64,000 bases of DNA from JANPBY01 sp963851405 (GTDB lineage Bacteria > Actinomycetota > Actinomycetes > DATJPE01), in NCBI GenBank assembly GCA_963851405.1, contig CAWKPB010000006.1, positions 310,001-374,000 of the forward strand, read 5' to 3'. The notes under the pieces are model-generated. The model worked only from the letters and a program-made list of their open reading frames with translations. It made no database searches and was not told the DNA's origin. Each line of letters starts with the position of its first letter. Position 1 is the first letter of the stretch. The position numbers and the translations under genes are program-made. This document shows, piece by piece, positions 33,782-40,752 of the stretch.

Positions 33782-34935
33782 GCGGACAACTGCCCGGCTT
33801 GGTCGAGCTCGCGCTCGATAGCCTCCTTGAGGCGGTCTTGCAGGGCTGGCAGTCTCAGCCGACCGATCACGTCCGCGAAGAATCCTCGAACGACCAACTG
33901 ACGGGCTTCATCCTCGGTAATTCCTCGGGACTGCAGGTAGAAGAGTTGTTCATCATCGAAGCGGCCCGTGGCACTCGCGTGTCCCGCGCCAACGATTTCC
34001 CCCGTTTCGATTTCGAGGTTAGGCACAGAGTCCGCTCGAGCCCCATCGGTGAGCAGCAGATTGCGGTTGATCTCGTAGGTGTCCGTGCCATGCGCTTCGG
34101 CCCGGATCAGGACATCGCCAATCCACACCGATCGGGCCTTCTCCCCCTGGAGCGCTCCCTTGTACGTCACATTGCTTCGACAGTTCGTCGCCTCATGGTC
34201 AACGAACAGTCGGTGCTCGAGGTGCTGTCCAGCATCTGCGAAGAACACGCCGAGCAACTCCGCGTCCCCGCCCGGTGCGTCATAAGTGACCGACGAATAG
34301 ATCCTCACCAGGTCGCCGCCCCAGGTGGCATTGAACGCGCTCAGCTTGGCATCGCGGCCGAGCCTGAATCGCTGTCGGCCAACCTGCACGGCATCGTCGT
34401 CCCAGTCGTGAACGGAGACAAAGGTGACGCGGGCTCCGTCGCCCACGACTACCTCAACGGCCGTGCCAAACGTGCCATCGCCGACATGGTCGACGACAAC
34501 GACGGCCTCAGCGAATCGTCCAACGTTCACGACCACGCGCGAATAGCCGGTGCTGCCGGGTGATCCCGCACCTTGGAGCCGGATCATGGTCGGCTCGGCT
34601 CCCACCCACTCCGCAGGAATATCGATGAAGACAACCTCGGGCGTGCTAGCTAGCGTCTGCGCTTCCACCCGGTCATCCGGCGCTCCGGAGCCCGTCAGCC
34701 GCTCGTCACTCGAAGGCACCAAGACAAAGTCAACGCCGGGCGCCGCGGCGACCTCGCACGACAGGCCACCCGGGGTAGCGATCGCAGTCCCGTCGTGAAG
34801 GCCATGGAGCCGGCGCAGCGGGGTGAATCGCCAGGCCTCCTCGCGGCCGGTCGGAATCGGATGGTCGGCAAGATCGAACGAAGCGACCAACGTCCCTCGG
34901 TCGACGACAGGCGAAGAAGTGGTGCCGGCGCTCAA
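33778..34935 (-). CDS. sufD: SufD Fe-S scaffold component
   Basis: Partner of SufB in the SufB1-C2-D1 scaffold. The 385-residue beta-helix protein has the SufB/SufD family core (QHLEHRLFVDHEATNCRSNVTYKGAL, LRAEAHGTDTYEINRNLLLTDGARADSVPNLEIETGEIVGAGHASATGRFDDEQLFYLQSRGI) and the C-terminal GFFADVIGRL. The N-terminal region differs from SufB, as usual. Start overlaps the sufB stop (4 bases), stop overlaps the Rieske start. Confidence 0.95.
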   Translation of the reverse strand: MSAGTTSSPVVDRGTLVASFDLADHPIPTGREEAWRFTPLRRLHGLHDGTAIATPGGLSCEVAAAPGVDFVLVPSSDERLTGSGAPDDRVEAQTLASTPEVVFIDIPAEWVGAEPTMIRLQGAGSPGSTGYSRVVVNVGRFAEAVVVVDHVGDGTFGTAVEVVVGDGARVTFVSVHDWDDDAVQVGRQRFRLGRDAKLSAFNATWGGDLVRIYSSVTYDAPGGDAELLGVFFADAGQHLEHRLFVDHEATNCRSNVTYKGALQGEKARSVWIGDVLIRAEAHGTDTYEINRNLLLTDGARADSVPNLEIETGEIVGAGHASATGRFDDEQLFYLQSRGITEDEARQLVVRGFFADVIGRLRLPALQDRLKEAIERELDQAGQLSA

Positions 34936-36356
34936 CCCACAGCCCCTTCCATCTGGAGTTCGATCAAGCGGTTGAGCTCGAGTGCGTACTCCATGGGGAG
35001 CTCACGCGCGATCGGCTCAATGAAGCCTCTGACGATCATCGCCATCGCTTCCTCTTCAGTCATGCCCCGGCTCATCAAATAGAAGAGTTGATCCTCGCTG
35101 ACCTTCGAGACGCTGGCCTCGTGGCCCATCGCGACGTCGTCCTCACGAACGTCCACGTAGGGGTAGGTATCCGAGCGGCTGATGTCGTCCACGAGGAGGG
35201 CATCGCAACGGACGGTTGACTTGGACCCGGACGCACCCTTTTGGATCTGGACCAAGCCTCGATACGACGTCCGACCGCCGCCCCGCGCCACGGACTTGGA
35301 AACGATGGACGAAGACGTATCGGGGGCGCAATGCACCATCTTGGAGCCCGCATCCTGGTGTTGGCCCTCGCCCGCGAAGGCGATCGACAGGGTTTCACCC
35401 TTCGCATGCGGGCCCATCAGGAAGACGGCCGGGTACTTCATCGTGATTTTCGACCCGAGATTCCCGTCGATCCACTCCATGGTTGCCCCGGCGGCCGCAG
35501 TCGCTCGCTTGGTGACCAAGTTATAGACGTTGTTGGACCAGTTCTGAATCGTGGTGTACCGGACGCGCGCGTCCTTCTTCACCACGATCTCCACCACCGC
35601 GGAGTGCAGCGAGTCCGAGCTGTAAATGGGGGCCGTGCACCCTTCCACGTAGTGCACGTACGAGCCTTCATCGGCGATGATCAGCGTCCGCTCGAACTGA
35701 CCCATGTTTTCGGTGTTAATTCTGAAGTAGGCCTGCAACGGGATCTCGACATGGACCCCCTTGGGGACGTAGATGAAGGATCCGCCGGACCAAACCGCGG
35801 TATTCAGGGCAGAGAACTTGTTGTCCCCCGCAGGAATGACCGAGGCGAAGTACTCGCGGAAGAGATCCTCGTGCTCGCGCAGCCCGGAATCCGTGTCGAG
35901 AAAGAGCACGCCTTGTTCTTCGAGGTCTTCTCGAATCTGGTGATAGACGACCTCGCTCTCATATTGGGCCGCCACCCCAGCCACGAGACGCTGCTTCTCT
36001 GCCTCGGGGATGCCCAGCCGGTCGTAGGTGTTCTTGATGTCCTCGGGAAGTTCTTCCCAGGATGTGGCTTGCTTCTCAGTGGACCGCACGAAGTACTTGA
36101 TGGTGTCGAACTTGATCCCCGACAAATCCGAGCCCCAGGCGGGCATCGGCTTCTTGTCGAACAATCGCAGGCCCTTGAGCCGCATCTCAAGCATCCAGTC
36201 CGGCTCGTTCTTGAGCGCGGAGATGTTGCGAACGACATCTTCGGACAACCCGCGGCGCGCGTTCGCGCCCGCAGTGTCGGAGTCGGACCAGCCGTACTCG
36301 TAACGCCCTAGTCCGTCCAACTCCGGATGCGTGCTCGCTTCTGGCGTCGTAGTCAT
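34932..36356 (-). CDS. sufB: SufB Fe-S scaffold component
   Basis: Main scaffold subunit on which clusters are built by SufBCD. The 474 residues match SufB length and include YEYGWSDSDTAGANARRGLSEDVVR near the start, WMLEMRLKGLRLF, NTAVWSGGSFIYVPKGVHVEIPLQAYFRINTENMGQFERTLIIADEGSYVHYVEGCTAP (with a conserved cysteine) and the C-terminal DQLFYLMSRGMTEEEAMAMIVRGFIEPI. Start ATG 36356 overlaps the sufR stop by 4 bases. No frameshift in this gene. Confidence 0.97.
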   Translation of the reverse strand: MTTTPEASTHPELDGLGRYEYGWSDSDTAGANARRGLSEDVVRNISALKNEPDWMLEMRLKGLRLFDKKPMPAWGSDLSGIKFDTIKYFVRSTEKQATSWEELPEDIKNTYDRLGIPEAEKQRLVAGVAAQYESEVVYHQIREDLEEQGVLFLDTDSGLREHEDLFREYFASVIPAGDNKFSALNTAVWSGGSFIYVPKGVHVEIPLQAYFRINTENMGQFERTLIIADEGSYVHYVEGCTAPIYSSDSLHSAVVEIVVKKDARVRYTTIQNWSNNVYNLVTKRATAAAGATMEWIDGNLGSKITMKYPAVFLMGPHAKGETLSIAFAGEGQHQDAGSKMVHCAPDTSSSIVSKSVARGGGRTSYRGLVQIQKGASGSKSTVRCDALLVDDISRSDTYPYVDVREDDVAMGHEASVSKVSEDQLFYLMSRGMTEEEAMAMIVRGFIEPIARELPMEYALELNRLIELQMEGAVG

Positions 36357-37054
36357 GACACAAGCCCTTCATCCGAGGGGTGGGGAACGTAGGTAGTACA
36401 CACATGGTCGCCATGGCCGATCGTGGCTAGACGCTGCACGTGGGTGCCCAACAACTCCGACAGCACCGCGGTCTCGGCCTCACACAACTGCGGAAACTCC
36501 GCCGCAACATGGGCCACCGGACAGTGGTGCTGGCACAGTTGATCCCCCGAACCGATGGGCGCCGGCTCGATCGAAGCAGCGAAACCATCCGACGTCAGTG
36601 CAGCGGCCAGCGCACGAGGGCGATCGGCCGGCTCCAGGGACAGGATCTGGCTACGGTGCTGACCGACCACTGCTTCCATCCGTGATCGGGCAAAGGCCTG
36701 GACGGCTTCTGGTCCGAACTGCGCGGCCAAGAACCGCAGCGCCTCAGCGGCCAGGGTGTCGTAGTCCTGAGGGAACTGACCGCGACCGGCATCGGTCAGC
36801 GAATAGACCTTTGCCGGGCGTCCTCGTCCCCTGCGGCCGACCGGCCCATACGGAGGGCGGACCGTGACGATGACGAATCCATGGCCGACTAGCGCGTCCA
36901 GGTGACGACGGATCCCAGCCGGCGTGAGTTTCAGCCGGTCGGCCAGGACGGTCGCGGTGGACGGGCCATGTTCAAGGAGCAGCCTCGCAATGCGGTCACG
37001 CGTCGTCTCGGGGTCCACGGCCACCGGGCCGGCAGGGTCCTGAGCGATTTTCAC
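36353..37054 (-). CDS. sufR: SufR-like Fe-S dependent transcriptional repressor
   Basis: A 233-residue regulator starting at GTG 37054 (VKIAQDPAGP); residues further upstream are not conserved. An N-terminal winged helix-turn-helix (about 20-85: RDRIARLLLEHGPSTATVLADRLKLTPAGIRRHLDALVGHGFV) precedes a ligand domain with cysteines in the pattern C174-x3-C178-x12-C191 (LCQHHC...QLCEAE), the arrangement I recall for the mycobacterial Fe-S-sensing SufR (Rv1460). It should repress the suf operon when its cluster is intact. Its own start codon lies inside a perfect inverted repeat (37052-37066), consistent with autoregulation. Translationally coupled to sufB. Confidence 0.9.
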   Translation of the reverse strand: MKIAQDPAGPVAVDPETTRDRIARLLLEHGPSTATVLADRLKLTPAGIRRHLDALVGHGFVIVTVRPPYGPVGRRGRGRPAKVYSLTDAGRGQFPQDYDTLAAEALRFLAAQFGPEAVQAFARSRMEAVVGQHRSQILSLEPADRPRALAAALTSDGFAASIEPAPIGSGDQLCQHHCPVAHVAAEFPQLCEAETAVLSELLGTHVQRLATIGHGDHVCTTYVPHPSDEGLVS

Positions 37055-37066
37055 AACGCCATTGTG
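37052..37066. promoter_or_regulatory. Candidate SufR operator, CACAA-N5-TTGTG
   Basis: A perfect inverted repeat (CACAA, 5-base spacer, TTGTG) covering the GTG start of sufR and the bases just upstream. On the same strand a possible -10 box TATTAG lies at 37069-37074, so the expected transcription start falls within the repeat and the 5' leader would be only a few bases. Palindromes with a 5-base spacer are known for mycobacterial SufR sites. The role as the SufR operator is inferred from symmetry and position. Confidence 0.55.
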
Positions 37067-37074
37067 CCCTAATA

Positions 37075-37444
37075 CAGAACGCCAAGCCACTCGACTGCCT
37101 GTACTTCGCGCACCGCACCTGCATCCAAACCCGACGGTGCGGCCGAAGATCCCCATAGACGCGGACCGACCGTGGCTGAACGAAATCGAGGTATTGATGT
37201 CAGCGCCGAAGGCTCGTCGCACAGCCTCTCGCTGCCGCGATGCCCGGGTGGGACTGTCATGAGCGCCCCCGCCGTGGCGTCGCGGTCACTTCAGGGACGC
37301 ACTCAGGTCGCGCCCCGCCACGTCCCGCTCCCTCGCGAGCACCCTCCTTTGACCAGCGTGACCATGAACGCCGCGTCTCAACTGTCGTCCGGGTCGTCGT
37401 GCAGTTTGCCCCTTCATGTTCCGCGATCCGACGCTTCGTTGAGC
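37075..37444. other. Divergent intergenic region between sufR and the ECF sigma gene
   Basis: About 370 bases without a convincing gene. The frame of the sigma factor is open through most of it (in-frame ATGs at about 37172, 37259 and 37364), but the translated stretch is rich in Arg, Ser and Pro and shows no family resemblance, so I treat it as upstream sequence. It must hold the suf promoter at its left edge and the sigma promoter somewhere upstream of 37445. No strong ECF-type -35/-10 pair, repeat or terminator could be picked out by eye. Confidence 0.5.
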
Positions 37445-38038
37445 ATGTCGCAACGCCGGCCCTCGACAGATACCGTCTTCGGTGTGGAAGCGCTGTCCGA
37501 TCTCGACGTTGCTGAGTCCTTTCGCGCCGGCGACGAGTTGGCCTTGCGGGAGGCCTATGTCCGCTGGGCACCGCTGGTCCACCGGGTAGCCCTGCGAGCC
37601 CTGGGAAATCACGATGACGCGGATGACGTCACGCAGCAGGTCTTCGTCGGTGCCTGGCAGGGCCGCGAGCGCTATACACCTTCCGCCGGAGCTCTTCCGG
37701 CCTACCTGCTCGGGATCACGCGTTACAAGGTCGCCGATCGATGGTCCGCGCGAGAAAAGAACGATCGAGCGGCCTATGCCGTTGAGACGACCATGCAAGC
37801 CACTCGGGCCGTGCCGTCTGATGCCGATCAAGTGACTGACCGGGTCATCCTCGCGGATGAACTGGCGCGGCTCGGGCAACCGCAACAAAAGATCATGGAA
37901 CTCGCCTTCTTCCAGGACCTCACTCACGCTCAAATCTCCAACCTGCTCAGCCTCCCGCTGGGCACCGTCAAGAGCCACATCAAGCGCTCCCTCGATCGGA
38001 TGCGCCAACGATTGGAGGTCGACGGTGTCGCACTGTGA
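37445..38038 (+). CDS. ECF-family RNA polymerase sigma factor (SigK-like)
   Basis: Alternative sigma factor of about 197 residues. Region 2 (SDLDVAESFRAGDELALREAYVRWAPLVHRVALRALGNHDDADDVTQQVFVGAWQGRERY) and region 4 (RLGQPQQKIMELAFFQDLTHAQISNLLSLPLGTVKSHIKRSLDRMRQRL) are both complete, with a linker that ends AVPSDADQVTDRV. ATG 37445 (MSQRRPSTDTVFG) is the best start; GTG 37482 is closer to the conserved part. It overlaps the following anti-sigma gene by 14 bases. Which genes it controls is unknown, though ctaA lies just beyond the pair. Confidence 0.9.
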   Translation: MSQRRPSTDTVFGVEALSDLDVAESFRAGDELALREAYVRWAPLVHRVALRALGNHDDADDVTQQVFVGAWQGRERYTPSAGALPAYLLGITRYKVADRWSAREKNDRAAYAVETTMQATRAVPSDADQVTDRVILADELARLGQPQQKIMELAFFQDLTHAQISNLLSLPLGTVKSHIKRSLDRMRQRLEVDGVAL

Positions 38039-38755
38039 CCCCGAAGGGCTGTCCCTCCTTGCCCTGGGTGAGTCGGCGGCGACCGCCAACGTTGATACAT
38101 CGCATCTGGCCTCCTGCTCGCTATGTCAGGGTCAGCTTGATGGGTTGGCTGCCGTAGTGGCCACAGCCAGGTCCGTACGGCGCGACGATGCCCCGGCAGC
38201 ACCCCCGGCCGCCGTGTGGGATTCCATCGCGGAGGAACTTCAACTCGCCGATCGCTCCGCCCCCAGCGAGGACGCAGATCCCGCTCCCCCATGGCCGACG
38301 TCATTCCGATCAATAGGCGCGCTAGTCGCGGTGCCCCTTGGTTCGCGGTCGCCGCTGCCGCTGTCGTCGGCTTGCTTGGTGGCGCAGTGATCGTCCAAGT
38401 GGCCGACCAACCGCCACAGCCTTCGGTCGTGGCATCCGCGTCGCTGGCCCCGCTGAGCGAGCCAACCGCAGATGGTGCGGCGGAGCTCGCCGTCATAGGG
38501 GAAGACCGGAAGCTCACGGTGGATGTGAGTGGCTTGCCGCCTACTGATGGCTTCTACGAGGTGTGGTTGCTCGATGAGTCAGCCGAAAGACTGGTATCTC
38601 TCGGTAACCTGGGAGCAGAGGACACAGGCGTGTTTCAGATTCCCGCGGATCTCGATGTCGCTGAGTTTCCGGTCGTGGACGTCTCCCGCGAACCGCTGGA
38701 CGGCAATCCGGCACACTCCGCCGACAGCGTGGTTCGGGGCACGCTTACGGCCTGA
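38025..38755 (+). pseudogene. Zinc-type anti-sigma factor (RskA-like), split by a frameshift
   Basis: Partner of the ECF sigma factor. GTG 38025 has GGAGG 6 bases upstream and overlaps the sigma stop. The N-terminus VSHCDPEGLSLLALGES leads to a zinc anti-sigma motif His-x3-Cys-x2-Cys (HLASCSLC). After PAPP the frame runs off into a meaningless sequence and stops at 38390. The rest continues in another frame: MADVIPINRRASRGAPW, a single transmembrane segment FAVAAAAVVGLLGGAVIV, and an extracytoplasmic RskA-type domain (ELAVIGEDRKLTVDVSGLP, GFYEVWLLDE, FQIPADLDVAEFPVVDVSREP). One more C in the run at 38286-38290 would join the two. It would tether and inhibit the sigma factor. Confidence 0.83.
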
Positions 38756-38779
38756 TCGCGCCCCGCCTACCCTGATCAC

Positions 38780-39712
38780 GTGATCGAGCACGCGGTGAGC
38801 CGCCGCGCGGGGCGGGTCTTCGCGGCGACAATCTGGGTCCAATGCGGAATCGTCGTCACTGGCGGCCTGGTCCGCGTCACCGGTTCCGGACTTGGCTGCC
38901 CGACCTGGCCCGAGTGCGCCTCTGGCTCTCTGGTGCCGGTCGCTGGCCAGTCCGAGGGATTTCACAAGTTCATCGAGTTCGGCAACCGCCTGCTGACTTT
39001 TGTGGTCCTGCTGGTCGTCGTGGCCAGCATCGCTGCAGCCTGGCGCCAACGACCGCGACGCCGTCCCTTGATCCTGCTTGCCGCGCTCGGCGTTGTCGGG
39101 GTCGTCGCCCAGGCCGTGCTGGGCGGGCTGACCGTACTGACCGGCCTCAACCCCACCCTGGTCGCTGCGCATCTCGTGGTCTCCATGGGCCTCATCGCCG
39201 CGGCTGTCGCATTGCATCAGCGTGGCTACGACGAAGGCGACGGTGGGCCACGCCTGCTGGTGCGCCCAGAGATCCGCTACCTGACTTGGGGTCTGGTCGT
39301 GCTCGGCAGCTTCGTCATCGTGGTCGGAACCGTCGTCACCGGTACAGGCCCACACGGCGGAGACGCCGACACACCGCGTTTCGGCTTCAACCCGACCATG
39401 GTCGCGCAGTTGCACGCCGACGCAGTGATCCTGTTTGTCGGGTTGACCGCGGGCGCCTGGCTGGCCGTCAAATTGACCAACGGGCCGGACCGGGCGCGCC
39501 GTCGACTGCTCGTCCTGTTGATCGTGGCCTTGACCCAGGGCCTGATCGGCTATGTGCAGTACTTCACCGGAGTGCCGTGGGTCTTGGTGGCTTTCCATCT
39601 GGTTGGAGCATGCGCGGTCTGGGTCAGCCTCCTGATGGTTCCGTTCGCGCTTCGGACGCGGCTGCCCAGACAGAGGACTCCGACAGAGGCCGTCGCGCTC
39701 TCACCGGCCTAG
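38780..39712 (+). CDS. ctaA: Haem A synthase CtaA (COX15-like)
   Basis: Membrane enzyme that oxidises haem O to haem A for cytochrome aa3 oxidase. The 310-residue protein has eight transmembrane segments in two four-helix halves. Family motifs: GGLVRVTGSGLGCPTWPEC near 28-46, FHKFIEFGNRLLTFVV (the Glu-containing helix), VAQAVLGGLTVLTGLNPTLVAAHLVVSMGL, and in the second half VTGTGPHGGD and QLHADAVILF and VAFHLVGACAVW with the haem-ligand histidines. Start GTG 38780 lies within a palindrome GATCACGTGATC. Convergent with ctaB. Confidence 0.92.
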   Translation: MIEHAVSRRAGRVFAATIWVQCGIVVTGGLVRVTGSGLGCPTWPECASGSLVPVAGQSEGFHKFIEFGNRLLTFVVLLVVVASIAAAWRQRPRRRPLILLAALGVVGVVAQAVLGGLTVLTGLNPTLVAAHLVVSMGLIAAAVALHQRGYDEGDGGPRLLVRPEIRYLTWGLVVLGSFVIVVGTVVTGTGPHGGDADTPRFGFNPTMVAQLHADAVILFVGLTAGAWLAVKLTNGPDRARRRLLVLLIVALTQGLIGYVQYFTGVPWVLVAFHLVGACAVWVSLLMVPFALRTRLPRQRTPTEAVALSPA

Positions 39713-39730
39713 TGAACGTGGCTGTGCTGG

Positions 39731-40654
39731 CTACCAGGGCAGTAGCGGGTCGATGGCGATGGCGAGAAAGAGAATCGTCAGGTACGTGATCGATCCGTGG
39801 AACAGACGCATGGGCCGCACGTCCGACGCTCGCGCGAGGACACGTCCACGGAGCGCGTAGGCCTCCCCGAGGAAGACAGCGCCGGCGACGATGGCCACGG
39901 CCGCGTACGCCCAGGTCATGGGAGCTGCCGCCCACAGCGCGATCGTGGCAGCCACCATCAGCCACGAGTATCCGATGATGCTGCGGGCCACGACGGCAGG
40001 AGTTGCGACAACCGGCAACATCGGGACATCCGCCTTGGCGTAGTCGTCCCGGAAGCGAAGCGATAGGGGCCGATAGTGCGGAGGAGTCCAGAAGAAGATG
40101 ATCAAGAACAACACCCACGGGGTCAGGCTCAGCGAATCGGTAACGGCGGCCCAGCCGATCAGCACGGGCATGCAGCCCGCCGCCCCACCCCACACGATGT
40201 TCTGCGTCGTGCGCCGCTTGAGGAGCATCGTGTACACGAGCACGTAGAACGCGATCGCCGCGAGAGCAAGGACCGCGCTCAGCATGTTCACGGTAGCCGC
40301 GAGCCACGCAACTGACACGAGCCCCAAGGTCACCCCAAAGGCTGCGGCAGCACGTACGGACACGGCACCTGTGGCCAGCGGGCGGCTGCGAGTGCGGTGC
40401 ATCACCGCATCGATGTCCCGGTCGTAGACGCAGTTGAGCGTGTTCGCGCTGCCCGCTGCGAGACTGCCCCCGATCAAGGTGGCCGCGACCAGCCAGGCGC
40501 CCGGCAACCCATCCGCCGCGAGGATCATGGTCGGAAGGGTCGTGACCAGCAGCAACTCGATGATCCGCGGCTTGGTGAGCGCAAGGTAGGCGCGCGCCGT
40601 TCCGGCCAGGGACGTGGTCGTGCCCGCCCGAGTGCCAGGATCGATCGCCGTCAC
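39731..40654 (-). CDS. ctaB: Protohaem IX farnesyltransferase (haem O synthase)
   Basis: UbiA-family prenyltransferase that adds a farnesyl group to protohaem, making haem O for CtaA. About 307 residues with seven to nine membrane spans; the Asp-rich motif NTLNCVYDRDIDAVMHRTRSRPLATGAVS (NxxxDxxxD) and the second motif FFWTPPHYRPLSLRFRDDYAKADVPMLPVVA are both present. GTG 40654 is chosen because GAGG lies 5 bases upstream; GTG 40660 and an in-frame ATG at 40738 are alternatives. Divergent from tkt, as in many actinobacteria. Confidence 0.94.
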   Translation of the reverse strand: MTAIDPGTRAGTTTSLAGTARAYLALTKPRIIELLLVTTLPTMILAADGLPGAWLVAATLIGGSLAAGSANTLNCVYDRDIDAVMHRTRSRPLATGAVSVRAAAAFGVTLGLVSVAWLAATVNMLSAVLALAAIAFYVLVYTMLLKRRTTQNIVWGGAAGCMPVLIGWAAVTDSLSLTPWVLFLIIFFWTPPHYRPLSLRFRDDYAKADVPMLPVVATPAVVARSIIGYSWLMVAATIALWAAAPMTWAYAAVAIVAGAVFLGEAYALRGRVLARASDVRPMRLFHGSITYLTILFLAIAIDPLLPW

Positions 40655-40752
40655 GTCCACCTCACTCAACCGTCCCAGCCGCACCACACTGACCCCCGAG
40701 GACTCTATCGCTAGGCTTCGGCCCACCTCCTCGTCCATGAAAGCAGGCGCGT

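Noticed and set aside
35241..36311. A 356-codon open frame on the plus strand across sufB
   Set aside because: It is antisense to a strongly conserved gene, with no ribosome binding site and a composition dominated by Arg, Gly, His and Val. Long antisense frames are a normal by-product of GC-rich codon bias.
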